From NCBI GenBank assembly GCA_022266195.1, contig WHVY01000001.1, forward strand, positions 18,600,001-18,664,000: a stretch of 64,000 nucleotides of DNA, read 5' to 3'. Numbering within the stretch: the stretch's first letter is position 1; every line of letters begins with the position of its first letter. Below, in pieces: positions 43,600-55,181 of this stretch. The position numbers and the translations under genes are program-made. This DNA comes from Tetranychus cinnabarinus (taxonomy: Eukaryota > Arthropoda > Arachnida > Trombidiformes > Tetranychidae). The notes below the pieces were generated by a model, which was given only the letters and a program-made list of their open reading frames with translations, ran no database searches and was not told where the DNA came from.

Positions 43600-44201
43600 A
43601 GCTGTAATTCAATGTCTTTTGTGTATTTTATACTTAAATTTTTATATTCCGAATCTCGACGTAGTAAATGAATCTACACGAAATCGCACAGATAGAACTG
43701 TCCAGTCTATTTAAGTCTTGATTATCTAAATGATAGGCTGTGATTAGTTCAAAAATAGTTGACAACAAATCTGATGATTATAGTTCAAAAACACATAAAA
43801 AAAATGATCAGCAGTATATTGAAAATAGCTGAACACCTGTCTGATAAGTAATTTTGTGATCAACACTGGTAAACAAGAGACCAAGATCAAAAGGTCAACT
43901 ATGCCAGAAAGCTGATTAATCAACATAATCATAATTTATTCGCTACGTAATATGAAGAGTTTCAGAAAAAGTTCAAAACTATTGTTTGATAAATACATTC
44001 AAATCCAAACAATTATCTTAAAATGTCAAATTTGACTGTCGTCTAGACATATAGCAAACAAAATGTATAAATATGTGATAACTTGATGAGTATAAAAAGA
44101 ATAAGTTAAAGAAAACAGTATCAGTTTATGTCTTGTAGTTCAACAAGTTACTTTGCAAATACTATAATTGATATTGTGTTTTAAATATAACAAAAAACGA
44201 A

Positions 44202-44342
44202 ATGCAAATTTTCAAAACTTTTTCATCTCTATTTTATTTGGCTTTAATTTTCATGGTTGGAAATCAAAGATACCAGCGTGAGGATGTACCTGTTTTAGGT
44301 GGTCTCGTTAAAGGCCTGCAAGGAAGTGGTCCAGGAAAATGA
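44202..44342 (+). CDS. Secreted peptide B5
   Basis: Same product as B1. This is the last intact gene of the array. The following unit loses its gene. Confidence 0.72.
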   Translation: MQIFKTFSSLFYLALIFMVGNQRYQREDVPVLGGLVKGLQGSGPGK

Positions 44343-45418
44343 TAGTTTTTTAAACTTATTATTTTGTATCTAAAAAACTTAAATAAGATTTGTATACGCG
44401 AAAAAATGGGAAAGAGTACATTAAATTAAACTGTTTAACTGTAAAAAATCTTTTGTTATCTTAATTTAAACGATATATCAAGTCAATATATCAAATTTTT
44501 CGCCTCAACATTGTGGCCAAAATGCGCGGATTCTTATAAAAAAATCACAACGTGAAAGCCCTAATTAAAACATTACGATAAAAATCAGAAACCTAACCTC
44601 AGAATTCACATCTTTGCAAAATTCATGAAAAAGTAAAAAATGAAGAATTCGTATACTATAACATTGAGAAAGGCGGAAAAACTTTTGTTATTAAGGTTCA
44701 TGGTGGATTGTTGAACTAGGATTTTATGTAAAACTCTGTCATTTGAGTAAAGAGTAAAGATTTAACAAGCTTTTGCCATCACTGCTTACCGTCTTTTCAT
44801 CGTATTGTCCACTATATTGTCCAGCACATCTATCAAATCAACCAAATAACTTTTTAAAGAGGCATTTCTCAACAAAATTACATTGTAAGAGTTACGACCT
44901 AATGGACTTTCAGGTGTAAAAGAAATAGCACGCTTTTAGTAATTAAAGATGGCTCAGATTCTTTTTCTCTTTGAGAAAATCACTTTCAAAGTTCAAAATT
45001 AGCATTCATTTTGTTAAACTGTTGAACCAGGTTTTTTAGTTTTACATTACCCATATTGACTACTTTCACACCATCTAGCTCATTCACTATTAATAACCAT
45101 AATATCCCAAAAATTGGTCAAAAATTTGTTAGATTTGGGTGCTGGATAATTTGATATAAAAATTGTTTGAGAATTTGGTGGAAAAAGCGGTCCAAAGTGT
45201 TGAAAAAAATGGCGGCCAAAAGGATATGTTTAATTTGGGGATGTGTTGTATTGAGTGATGGAAAATACAGTGAAAAGGCGGATAATATACGCAGTTGAGA
45301 GAAACTTGCATTCAGCCATGACTGCAGCAGTTTCTTGTTTTTTAAATCATAAAGATAATTTTTATTCTCCATTTTTGTTCGCATTACGGATGGTTGTCAA
45401 TATATTAGCTAATCAATC

Positions 45419-45536
45419 ATGTTTCTTCATTTATTTTCTATTTAATTTAGCTTTAATTTTCATGATTTGAAACCAATGCTACCAGCGTGCATTATAATCT
45501 TCCGTAGCTGCTCGGAGAAATGTCTGGAGTAAAATT
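45419..45536 (+). pseudogene. Peptide pseudogene in partial unit B6
   Basis: Same decayed copy as in the other B units. The unit's intact gene is absent at the right end of the array. Confidence 0.6.
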
Positions 45537-46009
45537 AGCTGTAATTCAATGTCTTTTGTGTATTTTATACTTAAATTTTTATATTCCGAATCTCGACGTA
45601 GTAAATGAATCTACACGAAATCGCACAGATAGAACTGTCCAGTCTATTTAAGTCTTGATTATCTAAATGATAGGCTGTGATTAGTTCAAAAAATAGTTGA
45701 CAACAAATCTGATGATTATAGTTCAAAAAAACATAAAAACAATGATCAGCAATATATTGAAAATACACTATGATGCATGGTATTAAGGACACTGGTCAAA
45801 GCACTAAATTTGATCAAAATACCAACAATTTGTTGGTGCTGAAGGTTGATTTAGCTTCAATTTTAAGAAATAATGATGTTTTAGTTAGAAAAAAGCAAAA
45901 AAATATTTGGGAAAATGAAAAAATGAATAATTAAAAAAATCGACAATCTGAAGTGTTGCATGGTATTACGGACATTTTATAAATTTCAATATAATAACAC
46001 TAATAATGG

Positions 46010-46155
46010 GTACTAGAGCCATTTTTCGCTATCACTTCGATTAACCGATCTTTCATCGATAGAATATTTGTTTGAATCAAAGTTTGATCAATTTTATTCC
46101 ATTCTTTAGCTATTGATTGCTTGAGTTCCTCAATTAAGTAATATTGCCGTCCTTT
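46010..46155 (-). pseudogene. Tc1-like transposase, C-terminal part
   Basis: The minus strand reads YYLIEELKQSIAKEWNKID and ends in a stop near 46010. This is the typical tail after the DDE domain of Tc1 transposases. It is separated from the rest of the gene by the insertion at 46156-48718. Confidence 0.65.
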
Positions 46156-46442
46156 TCCATACTTTAACAGATCGTTAACGTATACGATCTATTGTGTATG
46201 TTGTAAACAATAGACCGTATACAAGTACACATACGAAACCTTTTACAGATTTTGCCTGTTACAATTTACAGAACGGATCACTTGATTATAAAGTGGTTCC
46301 ATCAAACATGTGGCAAGGCAGTTTCTTTTACATATTCCTTGGTTACATATTGGCTATGGCTTAGGCGGCCATTTACAAAAGATTTCAGGTGAGGGAGGGG
46401 GAGAAAATGCAATAATTGTTGGTTGGGGTTTCGGGCAATGTA

Positions 46443-47728
46443 TTAGGCTGTCTCACGCTATCGCGGAAAACTTTTAAGCGTAATAACTCTTCTTCTAGTC
46501 GACAGAGAGTGACATATTTAGGCTTATTTTGTAGATTAAAGAAGCAGAATTTGCATTTAATTGTTTTCTATTGAAATTGAACATGGCAGAATTTCAAGGC
46601 TTGATTGATTCGATAAGTGACCAAGATCAACGAATTTTTATCAAGTTTGCTGTATTAGCCAAGTGGTCTAACAGTGTTACCCAGACTTTTTTGGCAAAAA
46701 CAGTTGGTAAAAAAGCTTTCTCTACAACAGCGGTCGGAAAATGGATGAAACTATTCCGTGATGGCAAATACGAAACAAAAGACCACCGAGGAGGTGACTT
46801 TACGGATCCAGCCCTACACCAAGAACGAGTGGATACAATCAAAGCTTGTCTTGACGAATGTCGACATTGCAGTATGAGATCCCTTTCCAATCGTGTTTCG
46901 GTTCCAAGGGCTACAGTGCAAAGGATAGTTCGTGGTGATTTAGGAATGAGGAAGATTATGGGCAAGAAGGTGCCACATGAATTAAACGATTTCCAGATGG
47001 AACACCGTGTCCTAGCGTGTCATTCGAACTTAAATAAGCACAAGAAGGACAGATCACTGCTGGTTCGAACGTTAACAGTGGATGAGACATGGGTGTCTCT
47101 TTATATGGCTCCCGATCGAAGTCAGATGCGAGTCTGGGTATCTAACGATGAGGAACCTCCAGTTGCCCCCCGAGAAAACATTCATGGCAACAAGAGAATG
47201 TTAATTCTTGCTATGGATTTCAAAGGAATAGCTTTTTGGAGGCTCTTACCAGAAAAAACTACGGTCACGGCCGATGTGTACAAGCGATTCCTCGAAGATA
47301 AAATTCCAAGTTGGCTACGTGGAAAACCTTTTAAGCGACCAATACTATTGCATGATAACGCTAGGCCTCATAAAGCTGCCGTTGTCACCACGTTTTTAGC
47401 CGAAAAAGAAATTCACACATGGTACCAGCCGCCGTATTCGCCCGACCTGAGTCCCTGTGACTTCAACTGTTTTGCCCAATTAAAGCGCAAATTAAGAGGA
47501 ATCCATCACGAGGATTGGGATCAGTTCGAGGCCGCTTTAGAAATTGCCGTGACGGAGCTCAACAATAATGGCCTAATGCACGGAGTCGGCGACCTACCAG
47601 GTCGTTGGCAACGCTGTATTGATGCTAAAGGAGCATACTTTTAATGTACAAAATTTGAGAGAAATCGACCCAACAATAAAGAAGTTATTTGAAAAAAAAA
47701 TTTTCCGCGATAGCGTGAGCCACCCTAA
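46443..47728 (+). mobile_element. Mariner element, apparently complete
   Basis: 1286 bp between TA duplications (46441-46442, 47729-47730). The terminal repeats share TCACGCTATCGCGGAAAA; the left begins TTAGGCTGTC and the right, read inward, TTAGGGTGGC. They enclose one intact transposase gene. It is the innermost insertion of the nest. Confidence 0.9.
46571..47644 (+). CDS. Mariner transposase (DD34D)
   Basis: 357 residues without a break. The N-terminal part has helix-turn-helix-like segments (FLAKTVGKKAFSTTAVGKW, then RSLSNRVSVPRATVQRIVRG) for terminal-repeat binding. The catalytic domain has VDETW (first Asp), LLHDNARPHKA (second Asp) and YSPDLSPCDF with the third Asp exactly 34 residues after the second, the mariner spacing. 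The enzyme cuts and pastes the element at TA sites. The start at 46571 gives a Met-Lys-Leu-Asn-Met beginning; the Met at codon 5 is an alternative start. Nothing disables it, so this copy may be active or recently was. Confidence 0.93.
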   Translation: MKLNMAEFQGLIDSISDQDQRIFIKFAVLAKWSNSVTQTFLAKTVGKKAFSTTAVGKWMKLFRDGKYETKDHRGGDFTDPALHQERVDTIKACLDECRHCSMRSLSNRVSVPRATVQRIVRGDLGMRKIMGKKVPHELNDFQMEHRVLACHSNLNKHKKDRSLLVRTLTVDETWVSLYMAPDRSQMRVWVSNDEEPPVAPRENIHGNKRMLILAMDFKGIAFWRLLPEKTTVTADVYKRFLEDKIPSWLRGKPFKRPILLHDNARPHKAAVVTTFLAEKEIHTWYQPPYSPDLSPCDFNCFAQLKRKLRGIHHEDWDQFEAALEIAVTELNNNGLMHGVGDLPGRWQRCIDAKGAYF

Positions 47729-48718
47729 TAGGTTTCGAAAAGGGAAGGAACAAAGGAAAGGTTGCGTTTGACAATAAATTCAATTATGATTATTATTTAT
47801 TTGCAGGTGTCATTGTTCGATTTAAGTAATTTGTGCAGAAGCACAGTTTATTAAACAAAAATAAAACAACTTAAACAAAACTATAAGCCAAAACGTATGA
47901 TTACCCTAAAATAACGCCATCTCTCTCTTCTCATATTTACTATTTTACTATCAATACAAATAACCTTATATTTAATATCAAAGCACAGGTAACCACAACA
48001 ACCAAACTAAACAGGAAATACACTAATATTAACTCTGCCATTTTTATACCAGTGATACTCATCTTTCTTACTGTAATTGTATACCCATAATTAATGTTTC
48101 CCTATGTAAACTGACTTTCTTAAGTCCACTTTGGGACATATATATCCCCGATTGTCTTTACAAATTATTAAATTAAACTTTGTTCACTTCCAAACTCTTG
48201 TGTCTCCCTCTATACTTCCTTCAAGGCAGTTAAATACTCTGCAGAAGAAAGTAAGTCCTTTCTCTCTCTCTCTCTTCCTCTCTGACTGTTAAATCCGGTA
48301 AAACGGTTAAAAATTAAATAATTGTTTTATTTTCTTAGTTGAGACTGGATTGTCTAATTTTTATTTAAATTGATTTTTATTTGTTTGAGAAAGATTCACT
48401 TTCAGATTTTTGATTTTGATTTCACTATTAATTTGGTCACTGTTAATGGTTATTTGTTGAAGTTCGTTAGGGTCACTTTGATTATCTGAGTCCGCTATCG
48501 AATCACTAGGCTGTCCATTGTTACTAAGGTGTAGATTTGTATTACTGTAATATATTGTTGAACACAATTAAAATATAATTCACTAGGTTAAATTAATTAG
48601 AACAAATTAATAATTATTTTATGATGATTTTTTAAACAAACAGGTCTCCTTCAAGGTGTTGATGATCAGCAGAATCTTCAGCGGCGTTTACAACATATAC
48701 GATCTATACTATTATCCT

Positions 48719-49547
48719 AGTCCGAGCTAGAATACCCCAAACTTTTTCAATAGGATTTAGATCTGGTGATCTTGATGGCCAATCCATTAATTTGACACAT
48801 TTGGCGCTAATCCATTCTTTAGTTACCCTGGCGGTGTGAATTGTTGCATTATCTTGCTGGAAGATTGGATCGATTCCGCAGATTTCGTAGATGCATGGAA
48901 CTATATGTCGATCAAGAATATCGATGTATCCTGCTGCATTAACTGTGTTTGGGCAAAAAACTATTTCATTTGTTCCATTAAATGCAATTCCAGCCCAGCC
49001 ATTACGCCTCCACCACCAAATTATCGCTTCGAAAATTGAATTTCAGGTGCATCCAAATTCCGCCAGTGACATTTGTAGCCATTAGGTCCATCCAAATTGA
49101 ACTTTTTCTCGTCTGAAAACATCACTTAGAGCCATTTGTCATTAAAATCAATGTGACTCTTTGCAAATTCCAGCCTTGCTTTCTTTTGATCTGCAGAAAG
49201 TGGAGGTTTGGTGTTTGGCTTCCTAAAATCGATGTTCTCAGCATGTTTTGCAGCACGGTAAATTGTTGAACGATGGCAATCAAAACCAGACTCTCTTGCC
49301 ACTTCTGCACACGACATTTTGTCATTAGTCAAGAGTCGCAAAGCTTGACGACTATCGCGATCAGTCAATTTGAATGAAGGTCCAGCTCGATTTTTTGATT
49401 ATACTAGTCAGGGTGGTTGATTACGTTCTCAACAAGACTTTTTGACCTTCCAACTTTGTCAGCAATTACTCTTATTGAAAGTCCTTGTTCACGGTAGGCA
49501 ATAATTTGACCAATTTCTCGTTCCGTTACGTCTTTTCCTCTACCCAT
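48719..49547 (-). pseudogene. Tc1-like transposase, N-terminal and catalytic part
   Basis: Starts at ATG 49547 with a helix-turn-helix (VTEREIGQIIAYREQGLSIR). A stop and a frameshift follow near 49400, after which a second DNA-binding region reads RQALRLLTNDKMSCAEVARE. More breaks follow. The catalytic end WPSRSPDLNPIEKVWG is readable at about 48730-48786. The gene is inactive. Confidence 0.8.
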
Positions 49548-50213
49548 TATGTAATCCAATATTGCACTAATCATTCACTCAAAAAGTTAACAAATCTAAA
49601 AACAATGTAAACCAATCGATATCTAACTTTGCTACGCCTTAAAATAGTTCAAGATTCCCGATTTATAACCGAAAACGTAATCTCATGCATCAAGTTCAGA
49701 TGGTCAACATATGTTGATCTCAGCTAATCTGGTGATTGAGTTAATTAAAAAGCCGAAATTCGGTAAGTTGTTTTAACTCAAGCTAAAGCTTAGTATTAGA
49801 TAAGAAAATCAACTTAAATTGGATTAGATTCAGTGATTCTAAGGAAATCTGCTGTGTCCTTAATAACATGCATCATAGTGTAGCTGAGCACCTGTCTTAT
49901 GAGTAATTTTGTGATCAACACTGGTAAACAAGAGACCAAGATAAAAAGGTCAACTATGCCAGAAAGCTGATTAATCAACATAATCATAATTTATTCGCTA
50001 CGTAATATGAAGAGTTTCAGAAAAAGTTCAAAATTATTGTTTTATAAATACATTCAAATCCAAACAATTATCTTAAAATATCAAATTTGACTGTCGTCTA
50101 GACATATAGCAAACAAAAATGTATAAATATGTGATAACTTGTTGAGTAAAAAAGAATAAGTTAAAGAAAACAGTATCAGTTTATGTCTTGTAGTTCAACA
50201 AGTTACTTCGCAA

Positions 50214-51631
50214 TGATCAGCAGTGTTGATTGAAAATGCCAACTTTCCTTGATTGTTTATAACTTAAACTAACATTTTTATCTATTTAAATGTTCAATAA
50301 GACTCATAAGCTATGATTTATTAACAATCTAAATTCACGGCATTTTTGACTTTTTTGACTTTTCTCTTTCACCTTCCAACTTCGCCAATAATGACTGCGA
50401 CTAGTATTTAGTCTTCAATCAGTTATTACGTATCATCATGAACTTAAAGAACCATAATTAGTTTTTACCTGATAAGTTATTTCAGTGTCAACTATGAAAA
50501 AACCTTATTTTGACCTTTTCCCATACATTTCGCCATATGTAGCTACTGAATGAGGAACCTCTGGTATTTCTCGATATTTTTACATATTGTGCCATTCTTA
50601 AAAATCTGGTGGTAGTATTTGTTCACCTGTACGACTCATAGTTCATGAGAAAACCTCAGTTTCTCCATGAACTATGATTTCTCAAAAGTCCTAGGGAAAG
50701 TGTCCACCACTCAACTTAATAACGCAATATTTTCTTCAATCATTTACTTTTGACCTACTCTAACTACAACACCCGTTAAACCTAGAAGCTATTTTGACCC
50801 TTCAACTTGACCATTTCCTTACACTCAAGCTATTTGCAACCTTTGCTACAAACAAACACAAATCCCTAAAGCAACACACATTCCTTGGTTTTCTTCTGTC
50901 CACTAGTTCATCTTAACTGTCAAACAAACTCTTACTCACAGAGGACTCGCAAGGGCAGTTTTGTCTGTCAAGTATCAATGCCTAAAATGTCAACTTAACA
51001 TGGATGGTGTACTTTTTTCGTCTATTTAAACTTAACTAGTTTAGTTAATTTACTTAAAGTTGAATTGCTGCATCATCTTTAACAATTTTGAATTAACTCA
51101 TTTAAATTGATTAGTTTGACTTCGTGTCAGTTTGACCTGAATATTGACCGTGTGTTTTGTTTTATTTGATTCATCTTTAACCTTATTAAATGTCACACCA
51201 TAACCAACAGCTTATACGCCCAGTCACGCTTTGTTGACTTGTGCTTGTTTGTCATCAGTATTTTGATACTAAATCTTGAGCCTGAATATTGGCTATTGTG
51301 TTTACTTATTGTACATCATCTTTTTGAATAATCATCACTGACAACACCATCATGATTACCAACGAAATCCAAGTGATTAAATCAACCAAAACAAATTATT
51401 ATTTGTGTACAAATGCGTATAAAGGTGCCTGAAAAGTCCATTTTAGGTCAGTTTTAGTTTTAAAATGTCTCGAAGTAGTGCACCTCGTATGTCTATTGTG
51501 CGTGAAGTGTTAATTCAACTGAATAGAGATAGTTAACCGGAATTTATATTAGTCTTTGTGCAATATTGATTTTGAGACAAAGCGCATAAAGAGCGTTTCA
51601 AATTCAAGTTCAAGGAAAAAAACATAATTAA
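50214..51631. other. No gene seen
   Basis: AT-rich sequence right of the array. A short frame at 51464 (23 codons) may be the start of the hAT-like relic that follows. Nothing else is supported. Confidence 0.45.
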
Positions 51632-51874
51632 AATGTTACTGCACGATCTGAACAACCTTCAGTATTTAATGTGTCTGCTGCCAAAGATCCAAGTGATGAA
51701 ATTTCAAATTTCATGATTTTTGCCTTCATCAAGACGGATATACCATTATTCAAGTTGGGAAATGGTTTTCTACGAAGTGCTCTTGAGAAGAAATGCGTAA
51801 GATTACCTGCAGTTTCAACAGTAAGAAAGAAATTCATTCCTGAATTTTTCAACAATACTGTTGCCACTTGTTAG
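51632..51874 (+). pseudogene. hAT-like transposase remnant
   Basis: An open stretch of about 80 codons reads IKTDIPLFKLGNGFLRSALE, then LPAVSTVRKKFIPEFF. The pattern (A.IPL.KL.N..LR.FLEK..., P..STLRK.Y) is that of the N-terminal part of hAT-type transposases and the domesticated proteins derived from them. Upstream and downstream frames are closed, and the rest of the transposase is not visible within 1 kb. It could alternatively be one exon of a domesticated gene. Confidence 0.4.
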
Positions 51875-53547
51875 TTTGCAACATTTTTCTGTGGATCTTT
51901 TTCTGTTCAAAATAAAGTTTTTCACTTTGCAATCGAGAAGTCTACAAATAGTATAATATGTTACCCACAAATATTTATCTCTATAAAACAATTAGATCAA
52001 ATTCCCTAAAACAAAACCGAGTCACCGCATGCGCCAGAAAACCATATTAGTACTCAAAGAATATATCTCGGATAACTTGCATGAAAGATTACCCTTCTAA
52101 TAACCTGAATCTCCATCTACTGGATGAGAAACCAATTAACCAGAAGATTAAGAACAAGCCAAAGTCAAATTTTATCACTATAATTAATATAATGTATCAA
52201 GAATAATATCGATTCATATTCTTTCAATTGGCCAAAATACAATTTGTTTGATCCAGTAATCGCTCTCAGAATTTGACTCTTTGGTTCCAGCTTTATCAAT
52301 TTTCAAAGAAAATTTTTTAGCAGTAGTATTTATGAAACTATTTTTTACTCACGTTTCACATTCTGTTTACGTTTGGTCGTAGACCCGTTTTAACTGGTTT
52401 CGATTAGCAAACGAAAAAGTTTTACAAGTTGGTCTACTGTGTGTTTTTATCCTTGGTTATTCAGTTTTTTGACCTGTCATTTTAAGGTCATTTTCCTAGA
52501 TTGCATATCTTTTCAGATTCATTGTTGTTCGTTACGTTTTCAAATTGCATGCTGTTTGAAATATAAGAGAGTTTGTGTACAATTTAGTTAATAAAAGCTT
52601 TTTGGGAAAGATTCTGAAAATTTTTGCACTTTTCGATGTTGATAAGTAACATTTTTTGAATCGAATCATTGAGGGAAAAACCAAGACAACTGTAAAATTC
52701 AAGAATTCAAGTTTAAATGTTTGCTTCTTGAATTGGAAAAGTTGTGTTTTTATCACTGATTTGCCATTCACTTGCCGGCTCATCAAAGGGAATGATGAAT
52801 ACAGAGAGATAAAACTCATAATGTAATGATTTAATGAATTCCTTCAATCATATTGTAATTTTTTGGAGTAAACCGTTGATAAGGAAAGAGTTAACATGAT
52901 AAAATGGCTTGTGAACTAAATGAACTGCATTAAGTAAGAATGCAACTGATTTATCAAGGTATGCCCAGTTCATTATCATCAAAATGAAAACCAGAGTTTC
53001 ACTTTCCCACTGTTTCTCCGAGTTATGTTATCTACTCTTCATTGATCTTTTGTCAGGTAATCTCAGCCAATTTCATCGAAATAAAACTCAATACCAAATC
53101 AAATTATAAACATTTGATAGCGAACAGATGCATTTTTTAATAAATTTATAGAGTTGCTTAGAGAAGGGTTAAAAGTGGATTGTAAAATTAAATCCATTAG
53201 TTTGATTGTTGGGCTGTTTAACAAGGTAATATGGTTTTATGAATTAAATACTATCATCAAAATACAAGTAGAGAAGCAACTGTAAGCATTCAATCAAACT
53301 GTATGGATGCAGTTAAACTCAAAAGCATATAATGACCAACATTGGCCTTGATGAATAAGCTTTAAACTTTTTAAACCAATTATGATTTGAAAATATGAGT
53401 TTAGAGAGTTCATGATATGCAATAGTTAGTGCACAAATAATTTACGGTTAATCCAATGACTATACATACACTTTTATCTGTTTGTACCCATAACCCACGA
53501 ACGGTTGATGCTACATACTATGCATTTGAATCATAAGCTTATGTATC
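51875..53547. other. No gene seen
   Basis: AT-rich. The open frame at 52532-52819 (minus) has no recognisable signature. No RNA gene or repeat array found. Confidence 0.45.
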
Positions 53548-54128
53548 AAGGTGTCCCATGAATCCTGATACTTGATTATTTTTCGATAGGCTGAAAAATT
53601 GTGAACGGAGTCTCGATTTTTTTGACATTTTCGAAGCACAATTAACTATTCTTTTATGTTCTCAATTAATTTTTTGATTAAGAAATCTAAATAAGAAAAA
53701 ATCCAGCAATTATTCCGAAATGGCAAAATCGCAAAAGTTAACTGTTTTTGTCCGTCTGATTTTTTAATTCATGGTTTTTAGGCCATTTTAAATGTCAGAA
53801 TATATTGTCCTAGGATAGCACGGTCTGAATCCTGAGTGAATTCCAATTACAAGCACTAATACCGAAGAAAAAAGAATTCAAAGTTTTGATACACCTTTTA
53901 ATCTTGAAATTTTTTGCAAATCTCCATGTTAATTAGCCCTATTCAGATTTCCCTCAGATTGGATTTTCTCAGCTTTTCGCAATTAAATTCGTTCAAAATG
54001 CTATAAATCTAAGTTAAATCAAAAGCCAGATTGTTGATTGTTCGAAAAAGCGAAAAAAATCGAGAAACAATTTTCTATTAAATTGCTGGGCTTGAGATGA
54101 TCAAGTATCAGGATTCATGGGACACCTT
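53548..54128. mobile_element. MITE with 29-bp perfect terminal inverted repeats
   Basis: AAGGTGTCCCATGAATCCTG (53548, continuing to 53576) is the exact reverse complement of 54100-54128. The interior is 520 bp, AT-rich and non-coding. No clear target duplication is visible, so the superfamily is open. Confidence 0.75.
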
Positions 54129-54659
54129 AATAGATTGAAGAATCATACAGATCAGTGGCTCAAAGTCATCCAAGGTAAATCCGTAATTTGACCTCTAATT
54201 GACATTTGCACGTCATTTTCTGCGAGTACAAAATTTTTCAGAGCTCAAAATATTTAATTCACAAAACAAGTGTCAGATGTATTTCGTTTTAAATTTTTAA
54301 TGGAAAATCGAAAATGATTACCGTCTTAAATTTCAAATCGATTGAATCTTCAAAAAATGAACGAATGAAAAGTTCAATCGAATTGATTGCTTATTGGCAC
54401 CAAGAAAAAAGTAATGATTGTTTCTTTTCGAAAAAAAAATTCAGTTGAATGAGATTCACAGTCAACTTATTGGTTAACCAAATCATGTTCAAGAGTGGGT
54501 CAAAATGATTAAGTACATAACTGTAAATAGCGCCCATCAACAGTAAGAGTAAAATTACAAGTGAAGGAAACAATCGAGTTTCATATTGCATTGTATGAAC
54601 GATGTTAGTTGATAACAGTTAGCCCATGTGTTGGGTTTTGTATCAAAATATGATTGAAT

Positions 54660-54691
<32 letters not shown>

Positions 54692-55181
54692 AAACGAAGG
54701 AAAAAATGAAAAGCAAAGCAAAAGGAAAGTGTGAAAATAAGAAATAAAAATCAATGATTATCATTGCTGTTATCCATTTATGTGAGTCCAGACTAATTCA
54801 AAGATAAAATCGTTTCAAGAGAAGAGGAGAAAAAGTCCTTTGAATCATTTTGCCATTATTATGGTTCATCTTTTTTGTCATGTTATCTGGAGCAAGATTG
54901 ACTCTCCAATGGCCATTTATCAGGCACTTGAGTCCATTGAGATCAATTAATGGAAACATAAACTAACAACCAAAAATTATGTCCTTAAATGACGAGAATT
55001 GACTGAATGGAAGAGAAAGAGAAAAATGGAAATAATAGATATTGGAATAACATGAAGATGTGAACATGAATGATAATGATAATTATCAGTCTTGATGAGG
55101 ATAAAAACAATGAAGAGTTGGAAAAGTGTTTAATGGAAGGAATAAATTGTCCATTTAGAATGAAAAGTTCAATTAACAAAC
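54129..55181. other. Downstream end of the CARP gene; GA microsatellite
   Basis: Holds a (GA)n tract at about 54668-54691 and no exon I can support. The final exon of the carbonic anhydrase-related gene (minus) should lie here or further left, because the last visible exon ends in a donor (G|GTTTGT). Read-through of that donor would add about 60 low-complexity residues. Confidence 0.4.

Larger units (their letters stand above)
46156..48718. mobile_element. Unclassified insertion inside the Tc1-like element
   Basis: Inferred from the gap in the Tc1 transposase. Comparison with the copy at 22280-22335 shows what is missing at the join. Near the left end lie GTATGTTGTAAAC and, in reverse orientation, GTTTACAACATA near the right end, so it may have imperfect terminal repeats. 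Near the left end (about 46181-46223) is a hairpin (GTATACGATCTATTGT against ACAATAGACCGTATAC). The part at 47731-48718 has a CT-rich microsatellite near 48262 and a low-complexity open frame (48361-48567, minus) that I do not call as a gene. No transposase of its own is seen. Confidence 0.5.
45766..49880 (-). mobile_element. Tc1-like element, interrupted by nested insertions
   Basis: The ends CACTATGATGCATGGTATTA and, at the right, TAATAACATGCATCATAGTG form inverted repeats of about 27 bp, with TA on both sides (45764-45765 and 49881-49882). The flanking array sequence (GAAAATAGCTGAACACC in intact units) rejoins across it. The transposase gene (minus) is in two parts, 49547 to about 48719 and about 46155 to 46010, separated by a 2.56-kb insertion that includes a mariner element. 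Confidence 0.88.
34652..50213 (+). repeat. Peptide-gene array, B units (about 1939 bp each)
   Basis: Five complete units (34652-36590, 36591-38529, 38530-40467, 40468-42406, 42407-44342; 1936-1939 bp) and a sixth, partial one (44343-45765 and 49881-50213) split by a Tc1-like element. The complete units are nearly identical to each other, differing mainly by single bases and homopolymer lengths. Each holds an intact peptide gene at its end and, about 860 bp before it, a decayed second peptide gene, so the B unit is an ancient dimer. The sixth unit lacks the intact gene: the array stops in its 5' UTR at about 50213, and its TATA box has lost two bases (GAGTAAAAAAG). Confidence 0.92.

Noticed and set aside
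49126..49368. Paired opposite-strand frames over the Tc1 relic
   Set aside because: Only the frame with the helix-turn-helix similarity is meaningful. The other is a shadow.
22336..50213. CRISPR-like or simple satellite explanation for the repeats
   Set aside because: Units are 1.2-1.9 kb, contain promoters and conserved coding frames, and lack short repeat-spacer structure.
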